A stretch of 64,000 nucleotides of DNA from Geodermatophilus sp. DSM 45219 (GCF_900104025.1 NZ_FNIQ01000004.1:62001-126000); one strand, 5' to 3'; positions 17,207 through 25,979 are shown, numbered from the stretch's first letter. The notes: generated by a model from the sequence alone, not told the origin. A program made the numbers and translations.

Positions 17207-18183
17207 CGGGCCGACACCTCGGGCTCGTCGTGGCGCAGGATGCCGAGCAGGCGCTCCTCGAGGCTGATCCGGACCGGCTCGACGGCGTGCACCCGGACAC
17301 CGAGCCCCACCAGGTCGCGCACCAGGTCCGGCACGGTGACCCCGTCGTCCTCCGCCGGGAGGGCCACGGTGAACCAGTCGCCGGTCCGGGTGAGCGATCC
17401 GGCCGCGCGCAGCCGGTCCTCGGCGCGGCCGTCGAGGCCCCCCAGTCGCAGCCGGACCTCGCGCTGCCCGAGCAGCTCCGCCAGGGTGCCCGACGCGGCC
17501 ACCCGGCCCCGGTCGAGGATCACCACCCGGTCGCAGACGCGCTCCACCTCGCCGATGAGGTGGGAGTTGAGCAGCACGGCGACGCCACGCGACCTCAGCG
17601 AGAGCACGATGTCGCGGACGTCGACCCGGCCCAGCGGGTCCAGCGCGCTGGTCGGCTCGTCGAGGACGACGAGCTCGGGCCGGGCGACCAGCGCGACGGC
17701 GAGCCCGAGCCGCTGCTGCATGCCCTTCGAGAAGCCCCCGACCCGGTCGCCCGCGCGGTCGCCGAGGCCGACGAGCGCCAGGCACTCCCGCCGCTCGGAG
17801 GCACCGACCGGCACACGGGCCAGCCGGACGTGCAGGTCCAGCACCTCGGCCGCGGTCAGCCACGGCTGGTAGCGGAACAGCTCGGGCAGGTACCCGACGG
17901 CGCTGCGGGACCGGGGGTCGGTGACCCGTCGTCCCAGCAGCAGCACCTCGCCGGCGTCGGGCCGCACGAGGCCCAGCAGCATCTTGATGACGCTGGTCTT
18001 CCCGGCGCCGTTGGGCCCGAGCAGGCCGAGCACCTCGCCCCGGGCGACCGAGAAGGAGACGTCGTCGACGGCGGTCCGGCGTCCGTACCGCTTGTGCAGG
18101 CCGGAGCACCAGACCGCCGCGGACGGCGGCAGACCGGTGAGCTCGCCGGCCGCGGGACGCGCGGCGGCGGTGTCGGAGGTCAT
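17203..18183 (-). CDS. ABC transporter ATP-binding protein
   Basis: This ~326-residue ATPase powers the adjacent ABC-2 permease. It shows Walker A GPNGAGKTS near residue 60, the signature region GGFSKGMQQRLGLA near 153 (SKGMQ in place of LSGGQ, common in this exporter class), Walker B LVVLDEPTSALDP near 178, and a C-terminal extension of ~90 residues. The ATG at 18183 is preferred over an in-frame GTG/ATG at 18216, which would overlap the anti-sigma gene. It begins about 20 nt after that gene, so sigma, anti-sigma and exporter may form one transcript. That would make the exporter a direct member of an ECF stress response. Confidence 0.9.
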   Translation of the reverse strand: MTSDTAAARPAAGELTGLPPSAAVWCSGLHKRYGRRTAVDDVSFSVARGEVLGLLGPNGAGKTSVIKMLLGLVRPDAGEVLLLGRRVTDPRSRSAVGYLPELFRYQPWLTAAEVLDLHVRLARVPVGASERRECLALVGLGDRAGDRVGGFSKGMQQRLGLAVALVARPELVVLDEPTSALDPLGRVDVRDIVLSLRSRGVAVLLNSHLIGEVERVCDRVVILDRGRVAASGTLAELLGQREVRLRLGGLDGRAEDRLRAAGSLTRTGDWFTVALPAEDDGVTVPDLVRDLVGLGVRVHAVEPVRISLEERLLGILRHDEPEVSAR

Positions 18184-18202
18184 CCCGCGGACGGTAGCGG
18201 CG

Positions 18203-19273
18203 TCACCGGAGCTCACGGGCGACCGACAGCAGCTCGTCGGCGCTCACCGACCCGGCGACCCCGGTCATCACGCCGTCCTCCACCCAGACCACCGCGGCGA
18301 GCAGGCCGTCGCGGGAGGTGAGCACGGTGGCCTCCGCGCCCCCCACGTCCGCCGTGGAGCTGGTCACCAGGTCCGCCGGGACGGGCAGCGGCAGGGTGGC
18401 CGCGTCGGTGGAGAGGTCGCGCAGCTGGTCGGCCAGACCGTCGGGCAGGCCCGGGAGGGACAGCAGGTAGTCGCGGACGGTCTCGAACGGCACGCCGGAG
18501 GAGTAGACGGTGGGCGCGACCACGCGGGCGACGACGAGCGTCGGCACCCCGGTGGGCTGGGTCCAGACCGCCGCGACGCCCGGGCCGGCCTCGATCCGGA
18601 GCGTGCTCCCGTCCAGTCCGGCGGGCGCGGGCGGCAGGACCTCGCCCTCGGCAGCCGCCGCCTGCGCGGCCTTCTCGGCCGAGAAGGTGAACGTCGCGCC
18701 GACGGTGCCGGCCGCCTGGTGGACCGGCTCCCCGGTCACGCCCTCGGGCAGCTCGGCGACCTCGGGGACGGCCAGCCCGGTCCGCGCCTGCGCCGTCGCG
18801 GCGTCGGCCACCTGCTCGGTGCCGGGTTCCCGGGTGACCTCGAGGTCGCCGTAGGCGGAGAGGTCGGGCAGCTGGACGAGCTCGGTGGAGGTGACCTCGA
18901 CCGGGTCGACGCGCTCGGTCTGGAAGATCGGCAGCCAGTCGTTGGCCGCCGCCACCCCCGCCCCGGTCACCAGCAGCACCGCGCTGAGGGCCGCGACGGC
19001 CGGACGGCGCACCGCCGCGCCCCACCGGCTGCGATCGACGCGCGCCCGTCGTGCCGGGGCCGCCGGGGTGGTCGACAGCCGGGCCCAGCCGGCATCCGTG
19101 TCGACCGGGGCCGGTGTGGTGAGCGCGGCGCCGACGAGCCGCGCCTCGGTGCGTGCGGTGTCCACCGCGCGCAGGCAGGTCGGGCAGCCGGCGACGTGGG
19201 CGCGGTCGGCGTCGGTCACGCCGGCCGGCTCGTCGACGAGTCGGCGCAGGACGCCCTCACTCGGGTGACGCAT
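18203..19273 (-). CDS. Anti-sigma factor with zinc-finger (ZAS-like) domain and one membrane segment
   Basis: This 356-residue protein is the likely anti-sigma factor of the ECF sigma factor encoded just upstream, whose gene it overlaps by 17 nt. The N-terminal part holds the zinc-binding anti-sigma motif His-x3-Cys-x2-Cys (HVAGCPTC, near residues 26-33). A membrane segment lies near residues 88-115 (VAALSAVLLVTGAGVAAA), followed by a ~240-residue outer domain of unknown fold that could sense an envelope signal. Such proteins hold the sigma factor at the membrane until proteolysis or a conformational change. The outer domain has no motif that I recognise. Confidence 0.85.
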   Translation of the reverse strand: MRHPSEGVLRRLVDEPAGVTDADRAHVAGCPTCLRAVDTARTEARLVGAALTTPAPVDTDAGWARLSTTPAAPARRARVDRSRWGAAVRRPAVAALSAVLLVTGAGVAAANDWLPIFQTERVDPVEVTSTELVQLPDLSAYGDLEVTREPGTEQVADAATAQARTGLAVPEVAELPEGVTGEPVHQAAGTVGATFTFSAEKAAQAAAAEGEVLPPAPAGLDGSTLRIEAGPGVAAVWTQPTGVPTLVVARVVAPTVYSSGVPFETVRDYLLSLPGLPDGLADQLRDLSTDAATLPLPVPADLVTSSTADVGGAEATVLTSRDGLLAAVVWVEDGVMTGVAGSVSADELLSVARELR

Positions 19274-19769
19274 GGCGGTTCAGCTCCTTGAGCAGGACGG
19301 ACTCGGCGCGGCGCACGGTGGTGCCCACGCTCCCGGGGGACATCTCGAGGGCGGCCGCGACCTCGGCGTAGCTGAGGCCGCTGTGCCGCAGCACCAGCGC
19401 GGCCGCCTGCTTGTGCGGCAGGCGGGCGAGCGCGGCGCGGACGGAACTCCGTTCCTCGCGGGTGATCACGAGGTCGGCGACGTCGGGGACGACGGCCGGA
19501 CCGTCGCCGGCGGCCTCCTCGCGGGCACTGCGACGGCGGCCGGAGCGCAGCAGGTTCAGCGCGGTGTGGGTCGCCGCCACGGTCAGCCAGCCGCCGGCGT
19601 CACCGGCCGGCACCGCGGAGCGCCCGAAGGAGAGGAACACCTCCTGGGCGACGTCCTCGGCCTGGTCACGGGAGCCGAGCACGCGAGCGGCGACGGCGAC
19701 GACCCGCGCGTAGTGGCCGCGGAAGACCTCCTCGAGGTCCGTCCGGACGTCGACCCGACCCCGTGGCAT
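19257..19769 (-). CDS. ECF RNA polymerase sigma factor
   Basis: This 170-residue protein is a group 4 (ECF) sigma factor. Region 2 includes EEVFRGHYARVVAVAARVLGSRDQAEDVAQEVFL-type sequence near residues 12-45 and region 4 includes LPHKQAAALVLRHSGLSYAEVAAALEMSPGSVGTTVRRA near 118-155. It directs polymerase to a small regulon, probably including its own operon. The ATG at 19769 gives the expected ECF length. The last codons overlap the anti-sigma gene, the usual arrangement that keeps the two proteins in balance. An ECF-type -35 (GGAACT on the minus strand, 19857-19852) lies about 85 nt upstream. Confidence 0.92.
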   Translation of the reverse strand: MPRGRVDVRTDLEEVFRGHYARVVAVAARVLGSRDQAEDVAQEVFLSFGRSAVPAGDAGGWLTVAATHTALNLLRSGRRRSAREEAAGDGPAVVPDVADLVITREERSSVRAALARLPHKQAAALVLRHSGLSYAEVAAALEMSPGSVGTTVRRAESVLLKELNRHASPE

Positions 19770-19829
19770 GCCCGCGCCCCGCTCAGTCCAGGGCCGGGCC
19801 GCGCCGCGCGGCCCGGGGAGGGGCACTGG

Positions 19830-19858
19830 TGCGGTGACCGATGGCCGTACGAGTTCCA
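19830..19858 (-). promoter_or_regulatory. Possible ECF-type autoregulatory promoter
   Basis: On the minus strand, GGAACT (19857-19852) matches the -35 preferred by many ECF sigma factors, and a GTC-containing -10 candidate follows 14 nt after GGAAC, slightly closer than the usual 16-17. It precedes the sigma factor gene by ~70 nt. The spacing makes this tentative. Confidence 0.3.
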
Positions 19859-19900
19859 CACCCGTAGAGCACCACCGGGGCCGCGGATGTGACAACGCCG

Positions 19901-20413
19901 TCAGCCGCGGCCGGCGGGCTCCCCGCTCGCGTCGACGTAGCGGCCCCGGTGGCGGAGCAGCGGCACCGCCGACGCGTCGCCGGGCAGCACGTCGTCGGCG
20001 GAGAGCAGCGCCAGCACGTGGTCGCCGGCCTCGACCAGCCGCTCCAGCCGGCAGTCCAGCGCGACCAGGCCGCCGGTGAGCACGATCCCCCCGCTGCCCT
20101 CCGCCCGGTGCCACGGCACCGACTCGAGCAGGTGGCGGGCGCTGGGCCGTCCGGCGGAGGAGAACCGGCTCGCGACGATGGCGTGCTCGGCGGCGAGCAC
20201 GGTGAGCGCGCAGCGGCCCACCTCCTCGAGCACCTCGGCCGGGTAGCCGCCCGCGGACAGGCCGACGGCGACCAGCGGCGGCTGCGCGGACACGCTCATC
20301 ACCGAGGAGACGGTGGTGCCGACGTCGTCGATGCCGTCCCGGACGGTCAGCAGGCACACCCCGGCGGCGTACTGGCGCAGTGCCTCGGCGAACGTGGCGG
20401 GGTCGACCGGCAT
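19901..20413 (-). CDS. Flavin reductase family protein (HpaC/DIM6-like)
   Basis: This 170-residue protein has the split-barrel flavin reductase fold, which reduces FMN or FAD with NAD(P)H for partner monooxygenases. Recognisable features are AEALRQYAAGVCLLTVR at the start, TVSSVMSVSAQPPLVAVGL near residue 34, and the conserved ALDCRLERLVEAGDHVLALL stretch near residue 122. Length fits the family. No monooxygenase gene is adjacent, so a partner cannot be named. The ATG at 20413 is the first codon of the family-typical N terminus. Confidence 0.88.
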   Translation of the reverse strand: MPVDPATFAEALRQYAAGVCLLTVRDGIDDVGTTVSSVMSVSAQPPLVAVGLSAGGYPAEVLEEVGRCALTVLAAEHAIVASRFSSAGRPSARHLLESVPWHRAEGSGGIVLTGGLVALDCRLERLVEAGDHVLALLSADDVLPGDASAVPLLRHRGRYVDASGEPAGRG

Positions 20414-20450
20414 GGCCGCCAGTCGACCACACGCGCTCTCGACGCCGACC

Positions 20451-20502
20451 GTGTGCGCCGGAGCGTGGTTCCAGAGCCGGGAACTGCGCTCCTGCGCACA
20501 CC
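20451..20502. terminator. Imperfect inverted repeat between Nudix and flavin reductase genes
   Basis: Arms at about 20451-20472 and 20480-20502 pair over ~22 nt with three mismatches. It lies after the Nudix gene stop on the minus strand and before the flavin reductase start, so it probably ends the Nudix transcript. Confidence 0.45.
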
Positions 20503-20537
20503 GTCGCCGGGCCGGGGCATCGCCCGGTCGACCGCAG

Positions 20538-21065
20538 TCAGCCGCGGTCGAGCAGCAGCAGGCCGTAGGCGGCCAGGCTGGGCCCGTCGGTGAACCGGCC
20601 GTCGCGGACCATCGCCCGCAGCTCCGCCTCGGTCACGAAGGCCTGCCGCATGTCGGCCTCGGTGGCCTCGCGCGCGGTCGGGCCCGGGGTCAGCCCGGTG
20701 GCCAGCCAGACGTCGAACTCCTGGGTCGACAGCCCCGGCGCGAGGTCCAGGTGCCCCAGGTGGCGCAGGGACCCGGCGCGCAGGCCGGTCTCCTCGGCGA
20801 GCTCGGCGCGGGCCAGCTCCTCGGCCGAGCCGCCCGGCCCCGCCGTCCAGGTGCCCTGCGGGAACTCCCAGGCCCGCCGCCCGACCGGGTACCGGTACTG
20901 CTCGACCAGCCAGAAGCCCTCGCGCTCGTACGGCAGCACCAGCGCGAAGTGCGGCTTCTCCACCACCCCGTAGATGCCGGCGCTGCCGTCGGCGCGCTCG
21001 ACCTCGTCCTCCCGCACCCGGATCCACTGATTGCGGTAGACCTCCCTGCTGCCCGTCGTCCGCAC
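20538..21065 (-). CDS. Nudix hydrolase (ADP-ribose pyrophosphatase-like)
   Basis: This ~175-residue Nudix enzyme probably cleaves a nucleoside-diphosphate-X compound such as ADP-ribose. The Nudix box is GGSAEELARAELAEETG near residues 78-94; the position of the usual Arg-Glu is Ala-Glu here, while the metal-binding Glu-Glu pair is kept. The N-terminal VYRNQWIRVREDEV and LVEQYRYPVGRRAWEFPQG segments match the ADPRase subfamily. GTG 21065 is chosen because it begins the family-like sequence; the frame stays open to 21149. The divergent SGNH hydrolase gene starts 59 nt away. Confidence 0.85.
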   Translation of the reverse strand: MRTTGSREVYRNQWIRVREDEVERADGSAGIYGVVEKPHFALVLPYEREGFWLVEQYRYPVGRRAWEFPQGTWTAGPGGSAEELARAELAEETGLRAGSLRHLGHLDLAPGLSTQEFDVWLATGLTPGPTAREATEADMRQAFVTEAELRAMVRDGRFTDGPSLAAYGLLLLDRG

Positions 21066-21123
21066 CCGGCCAGCCTCCCAGGGCGGCCGGCGGTGTGCCC
21101 GGTCACCGTGCTGGAGTGGAGGC

Positions 21124-21918
21124 GTGCAGCTCGGACCCTCCCGGACCACCTGGCGCCGCTACGTCGCCCTCGGCGACTCCTTCACCGAGGGGCTGTCCGA
21201 CGCCGACCCGGAGCGCCCGGGGGAGTACCGGGGCTGGGCCGACCGGCTGGCCGGGCACCTCGCGGCCGCGGCCGACGGCGAGCTGGAGTACGCGAACCTG
21301 GCCATCCGCGGGCGGCTGCTCGGGCAGGTGCTCGCCGAGCAGGTGCCGGTCGCGCTGGCCGCGGAGCCCGACCTGGTCAGCCTGGTCGCCGGCGGCAACG
21401 ACCTGCTGCGCCCCGGCGCCGACCCCGACGGGCTCGCCGCCGCCCTGGAGGCCGCCGTCGCCCGCTTCCGGGCCGCCGGTGCCGACGTCCTGCTGGCCAC
21501 CGGGGTCGACCCGCGGCAGACGCCGATCCTGCGCCGCACGCGCGGCCGGGTCGCGGTCTTCAACACCTCGCTGTGGTCGATCGCCGCCCGGCACGGCGCC
21601 GTCGTGCTGGACCAGTGGGGTGCGGCCTGGATCCAGGACTGGCGGATGTGGGACGGCGACCGCATCCACCTCACGCCCGAGGGCCACCGCCGCACGGCGC
21701 TGGCCGCGGCGACCGCCCTGGGCCTGCGGGTGGACGACGACTGGCGCACCCCACTGCCCCCGCAACCGCCGCGCGCGCTGCGGGCGGCGCTGGCCGAGGA
21801 GGCGGCGTGGGTGCGCGGCTTCGTCGCGCCGTGGATCGGCCGGCGGCTGCGCGGCCGCTCCTCGGGGGACGGCCGAGCCGCCAAGAGGCCGGTGCCGCTG
21901 GCGCTGCCGCGCGGCTGA
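21124..21918 (+). CDS. SGNH/GDSL hydrolase family protein
   Basis: This 264-residue protein is an SGNH hydrolase (esterase/lipase fold). Block I is YVALGDSFTEGL near residue 12 with the nucleophilic Ser, block II Gly is in IRGRLLGQ, block III is VAGGNDLLRPG near 91 with the oxyanion Asn, and block V is DRIHLTPEGH near 180 with the catalytic Asp and His. No signal peptide is seen, so it likely acts in the cytoplasm. The C-terminal ~60 residues are basic. The substrate is unknown. The GTG at 21124 is the first in frame and gives the motif spacing normal for the family. Confidence 0.9.
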   Translation: MQLGPSRTTWRRYVALGDSFTEGLSDADPERPGEYRGWADRLAGHLAAAADGELEYANLAIRGRLLGQVLAEQVPVALAAEPDLVSLVAGGNDLLRPGADPDGLAAALEAAVARFRAAGADVLLATGVDPRQTPILRRTRGRVAVFNTSLWSIAARHGAVVLDQWGAAWIQDWRMWDGDRIHLTPEGHRRTALAAATALGLRVDDDWRTPLPPQPPRALRAALAEEAAWVRGFVAPWIGRRLRGRSSGDGRAAKRPVPLALPRG

Positions 21919-21950
21919 GAGAGGACCCCCTTGCAGGGGGCCACGAGACG
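21919..21950. terminator. Short hairpin with GAGGACCCC signature between convergent genes
   Basis: Directly after the SGNH gene stop, GAGGACCCCC is followed by TTGCA and GGGGG, giving a 5-bp GC stem. A close relative of the same GAGGACCCC...TGCAGGG string follows the ettA stop near 29388. It separates convergent genes. Confidence 0.4.
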
Positions 21951-23906
21951 CTAGTCCGCGTCGAGCCGGCGGTCCTCGGTGGGCGGACCCTCGGTGGTCG
22001 GCTCGGCCCCGGGCAGGTCCTCGGCCATCAGGTCGTCGACCGACATCGCCCGGGTGGTCGGCGGTCCGGGGGCCGGGACGGGCGGCAGCCCGGAGGTGAC
22101 GACGGCCTCGCCGGCCAGCACGTCCTGCACGGTGACCTCGCCCGGCGGCAGCGTCCCGGTCAGGTCGACGTCCCCGGTGCTCGGGATGGTGGTGGGCAGC
22201 GGCGCCGGCCGGCCGAACGCGTAGCCCTGGGCCATCTCGCAGCCGTGCTCGCGCAGCCAGTCGGCCTGGTCGAGGTCCTCGATGCCCTCGGCGATGACCT
22301 GCAGGCCCATGCCGAGGCCCAGCTGCACCAGGCCCTGCACGAGCGCCGCGGTGGAGGGTTCGGTGACGACGTCGGCGACGAACGAGCGGTCGATCTTGAC
22401 GGTGTGGATGGGCAGCCGGTGCAGCGCGGTGATCGCCGAGTAGCCGGTGCCGAAGTCGTCCAGCGCCAGGGTGACCCCGGCGTCGGTCACCTCGGACACC
22501 GCCTGCAGGGTGGCGTCGGCGGCGAACAGCGCGGTCGACTCGGTGATCTCCAGCTCCAGCCGCTCCGGCGGCAGCCCGGACCCGGCGAGCGCGTCGGCGA
22601 CCAGGTCGGCGAAGCCGGGCTCGGCCAGGTGCCGGGCGGAGATGTTGACGTGCACCCGCAGCCCGGCCGGCCACCCGGCGGCGTCGAAGCAGGCCTGCCG
22701 CAGCACCCAGGCGCCCAGCCGGGAGGTGAGCCGGTTGTCCTCGGCCGCGGCGAGGAACGCGCCGGGCGGCAGCAGTCCGCGGGTGGGGTGCTGCCAGCGG
22801 ATGAGCGCCTCGTAGCCGAGCAGCGTCTCGTCGGCCAGCGACACGATCGGCTGGTAGAACAGCCGCAGCTCGTCGGCCTCCAGCGCGTTGCGCAGGTCGG
22901 CCTCCAGCTGCAGCTGGTCGACCTCGCTGTCGGACAGGCCGCCGTCGTGCACCTCGATGCGCGCCCGGCTGCCGTCGGCCTTGGCGCGGGTGAGCGCGGC
23001 GTGCGCCTGGCGCAGCAGGTCGTCGGGGGCGACGTCGGAGCCCAGCGTGAGCCCGACGCTGGCCGACAGCACGATCTCGCGCTTGCCGATCAGGAACGGG
23101 TCGTCGAGCACCGCGAGCAGCCGGTCGGCCATCGTGCGCAGCCCGTCGAGGTCCTCCACGTCCTCGGCCAGGATGAGGAACTCGTCGGCACCGAGGCGGA
23201 CGGCGGTGTCCTCCACGCGGGTGCTCCAGCGCAGCCGGTCGGCGACCTGGATGAGCAGCTGGTCGCCGGCCTCGACGCCGAGGACGTCGTTGACCGCCTG
23301 GAACCGGTCGAGGTCCATGTGCACGAGCCCCACCTGCAGCCCGCGGCGGCGGGACAGCGCGAGGGCGTGGTTGAGCCGGTCGCCGAGCGCGCGGCGGTTG
23401 GGCAGGCCGGTCAGCGGGTCGGTGAACGCCCGGCGGACCAGGTCCTCCTCCGCGCGGCGGCGGTCGGTCACGTCCACCAGCGAGAGGACGACGAACTGCG
23501 GCGTCCCGCTGCTGGTGTGGACGACCTCGTGCGACTGGGTGGCCCAGACCTCGGAGCCGTCGGCGTGCCGCAGCCGGCGCTCGCCGTCGACGCCCAGCCA
23601 GGGGTCGAGCGGGCCCTCGCCGCGGTCGGGCACCGGGGCCTCGTCGGGGTGGGCGAGCAGGTCGACGTGCCGACCGACCACGTCCTCGGGCGCGCGCCCG
23701 GTCATGGCGCACAGCGCGTCGTTGACGACGAGCAGGTGGCCGTCGAGGTCGACGAGGGCCTTGGGGATCGGCGCGGTGAGGAAGAGGGCGCGGAACAGCT
23801 GGCCGCGGTCGGCGAGCAGGGTGTCGATGGCGCGGAGCTTCGAGCCGGCGGCGGCGTCGAGGGTCCCCGCCGGGGGACGCGACACGTCGGGGGCGCTCGG
23901 GTTCAC
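21951..23906 (-). CDS. PAS-GGDEF-EAL protein (cyclic di-GMP metabolism)
   Basis: This 651-residue protein combines a PAS sensor (residues ~38-150), a GGDEF domain (~165-320) and an EAL domain (~340-580), with an acidic, Pro-rich tail. The EAL domain keeps YEALIRW near 369, the metal-site EITES and DDFGTGYS motifs and the KIDRSFV region, so c-di-GMP phosphodiesterase activity is likely. The GGDEF motif reads GADEF (in VRLGADEFLI near 242), so cyclase activity is doubtful and a GTP-sensing or structural role is possible. No membrane segment is visible, so the PAS domain probably senses a cytoplasmic signal. The start is GTG at 23906. Confidence 0.92.
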   Translation of the reverse strand: MNPSAPDVSRPPAGTLDAAAGSKLRAIDTLLADRGQLFRALFLTAPIPKALVDLDGHLLVVNDALCAMTGRAPEDVVGRHVDLLAHPDEAPVPDRGEGPLDPWLGVDGERRLRHADGSEVWATQSHEVVHTSSGTPQFVVLSLVDVTDRRRAEEDLVRRAFTDPLTGLPNRRALGDRLNHALALSRRRGLQVGLVHMDLDRFQAVNDVLGVEAGDQLLIQVADRLRWSTRVEDTAVRLGADEFLILAEDVEDLDGLRTMADRLLAVLDDPFLIGKREIVLSASVGLTLGSDVAPDDLLRQAHAALTRAKADGSRARIEVHDGGLSDSEVDQLQLEADLRNALEADELRLFYQPIVSLADETLLGYEALIRWQHPTRGLLPPGAFLAAAEDNRLTSRLGAWVLRQACFDAAGWPAGLRVHVNISARHLAEPGFADLVADALAGSGLPPERLELEITESTALFAADATLQAVSEVTDAGVTLALDDFGTGYSAITALHRLPIHTVKIDRSFVADVVTEPSTAALVQGLVQLGLGMGLQVIAEGIEDLDQADWLREHGCEMAQGYAFGRPAPLPTTIPSTGDVDLTGTLPPGEVTVQDVLAGEAVVTSGLPPVPAPGPPTTRAMSVDDLMAEDLPGAEPTTEGPPTEDRRLDAD

Positions 23907-24122
23907 CCGGACAGGGTGCGGGACCGGAGCCGTCGAGCGAGGGAACCCGTCGACGGAGAGTCGTGGTCATCCGGTCACACATCGTCACTTCCCGTTCACG
24001 GGGAGGCAGGAGTGACGGGTGGGGCGCGCGCGGGTCGCCGTCCGGGTGGTCGCCGGCGCGGGCGGGAACACGCGCGGGGCTCCCGGTGCTCGACCGCAGC
24101 AGGGAGACGAGAGGTGAGGGTG

Positions 24123-25160
24123 ATGGAGAAGCGCATCGGGTTCCTGTCGTTCGGGCACTGGCAGCCGATCCCGGGCTCGCAGGTGCGGACCGGGCGGGAC
24201 GCGCTGGTGCAGAGCCTGGAGCTGGCCGTCGCCGCCGAGGAGATCGGGCTGGACGGCGCCTACGTGCGGGTGCACCACTTCGCCCGCCAGCTCGCCTCGC
24301 CGTTCCCGCTGCTGGCCGCGATCGCCGCGCGCACCCGCCGCATCGAGATCGGCACCGGCGTCATCGACATGCGCTACGAGAACCCGCTGTACATGGCGGA
24401 GGAGGCCGCGGCGGCCGACCTGCTGAGCGACGGCCGGCTGCAGCTCGGCGTCAGCCGGGGGTCACCGGAGACGGCGCTGCGCGGCTCGGAGGCGTTCGGC
24501 TACCTGCCATCGGAGGGGTCGTCGGACGCCGACCTCGCCCGGCAGAAGACGGCGCTGTTCCTCGCCGCGATCCGGGGTGAGCGGCTGGTGGACGCCGACC
24601 CGCGGATGACCGGCGGGGTGCCGGGCGGGCTGGCCGTCCAGCCGCAGTCGCCGGGCCTGGCCGACCGCATCTGGTGGGGCGCCGGCACCCGGGCGACCGG
24701 CGAGTGGGCCGCCCGCCAGGGGCTGAACCTGATGAGCTCCACGCTGCTGAGCGAGGACACCGGCGTGCCCTTCGACGAGCTGCAGGCCGACCAGATCGCC
24801 CGCTACCGCGCCACCTGGGCCGAGGCCGGCTGGGAACGGACGCCGCGGGTGTCGGTGAGCCGCAGCGTCATGCCCGTCACCACCGACCTCGACCGGCAGT
24901 ACTTCGGCGAGCGGTCCGGTGAGGACCAGGTCGGCCTGCTCGAGGGCGTGCGCGCCCGGTTCGGCAAGAGCTACGTCGGCGAGCCCGACCAGCTGGCCGA
25001 GGAGCTCGCGAAGGACGCCGCCGTCCGCGAGGCGGACACCCTGCTGCTCACCGTGCCGAACATGCTCGGTGTCGAGTACAACGCGCGGCTCCTGGAGACC
25101 GTGGCCCGCCACGTCGCCCCGGCGATCGGCTGGGTCCCGCCGGAGCAGCGCGGCCGCTGA
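24123..25160 (+). CDS. LLM class flavin-dependent oxidoreductase
   Basis: This 345-residue protein is a luciferase-like (LLM) TIM-barrel flavoprotein. Family features include IGFLSFGHWQP at the start, GAYVRVHHFARQLASPFPLLAAIAARTRRIEIGTGV-type sequence near residues 43-80, and LLSDGRLQLGVSRGSP near 99. It may use FMNH2 or F420; the presence of fbiC in this window makes F420 possible, but the sequence does not decide. The ATG at 24123 is chosen because a GGAGACGAGAGG ribosome site precedes it; the frame stays open far upstream only as a chance effect of GC content. It is a single-gene unit. Confidence 0.88.
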   Translation: MEKRIGFLSFGHWQPIPGSQVRTGRDALVQSLELAVAAEEIGLDGAYVRVHHFARQLASPFPLLAAIAARTRRIEIGTGVIDMRYENPLYMAEEAAAADLLSDGRLQLGVSRGSPETALRGSEAFGYLPSEGSSDADLARQKTALFLAAIRGERLVDADPRMTGGVPGGLAVQPQSPGLADRIWWGAGTRATGEWAARQGLNLMSSTLLSEDTGVPFDELQADQIARYRATWAEAGWERTPRVSVSRSVMPVTTDLDRQYFGERSGEDQVGLLEGVRARFGKSYVGEPDQLAEELAKDAAVREADTLLLTVPNMLGVEYNARLLETVARHVAPAIGWVPPEQRGR

Positions 25161-25210
25161 CCCGTCACCTGGCCGGGTGACGCACGGGCGGCCGACCGCC
25201 GCCGGTCGTC

Positions 25211-25843
25211 ATGCTGCCGCCGATGTCCGACGACCAGCGCCCGCCCGCGGATGCCGACGCCGAGGCCGACCGCCTGCTCTCCGGCGGGCCGGACGACGCC
25301 GCCCGGTCGCGGCTGCACCGGCAGCGGCGGGTGCCGGCGGTGCTGGGTGTGGCTGTCTTCGGCGCGTTGCTCCTGCTGCCGGTGGTCGTGCTGGTGGACG
25401 ACGGCGGGTCCTCGGCCGAGCCGCCGCTGTGGCAGGCGGTGGCCGGCTTCGCGCTGATGACGCTCGGGATCGTCGTCTCGCTCGTCTCGGTCACCCGCAC
25501 GCTTCGAGGGCTCCGACGACGGCGGGACCGCGGCACACCGCTGCTCGCCCGCACAGCCGGGCGGCAGGTGGAGCTGCGGGCGCAGGTCCGTGGCCAGGCT
25601 CCCGTCGACCCGGCTCGCACCGCACTGGCCCGGCGGCTGGCCGAGGAGATGGTGCACCAGCGTCTGCTCGTCGGGAACAGCGTCGGGCTGACGTTCCTGT
25701 GGGTCGGCCAGGCGATGGCGTTCCCGGCCTGGTGGCGGGTCGGGATCGCCGTCGCCTTCGCCGTGCTGATGACGGTCTCCGGTGCGGGGCTCACGCGTGA
25801 CGCGCGCAGTGCGCGTGCCTTCCTCGCCGCGCACCCGGACTGA
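25211..25843 (+). CDS. Four-segment membrane protein, function unknown
   Basis: This ~210-residue protein has an acidic, Asp/Ala-rich N terminus, two adjacent hydrophobic segments (near residues 44-62 and 75-98), a basic Arg-rich cytoplasmic stretch (near 98-150) and two further hydrophobic segments (near 153-170 and 173-195). I recognise no family. A second ATG at 25223 is an equally good start. It stands alone downstream of the LLM oxidoreductase and faces a convergent gene across a perfect palindrome. Codon use and the hydrophobicity pattern make it a real gene. Confidence 0.65.
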   Translation: MLPPMSDDQRPPADADAEADRLLSGGPDDAARSRLHRQRRVPAVLGVAVFGALLLLPVVVLVDDGGSSAEPPLWQAVAGFALMTLGIVVSLVSVTRTLRGLRRRRDRGTPLLARTAGRQVELRAQVRGQAPVDPARTALARRLAEEMVHQRLLVGNSVGLTFLWVGQAMAFPAWWRVGIAVAFAVLMTVSGAGLTRDARSARAFLAAHPD

Positions 25844-25979
25844 TCCGGAGCCGCCCCCGCTGTCCACGGCTCGACCCCTGTGGTCCGCGGCTCCCGGGTG
25901 GTCCTCGCTCTCCGGGGATCATGCCCGACTCCGGGAGCGCGAGGAACGCCCTTGGAGCGTGAGCACACCGACGGGCACG

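Noticed and set aside
20313..25160. A 1615-codon open frame on the plus strand
   Set aside because: Only its last 345 codons form a real protein (LLM oxidoreductase). The rest is Arg/Gly/Pro/Val-rich shadow of minus-strand genes, as expected at this GC content.
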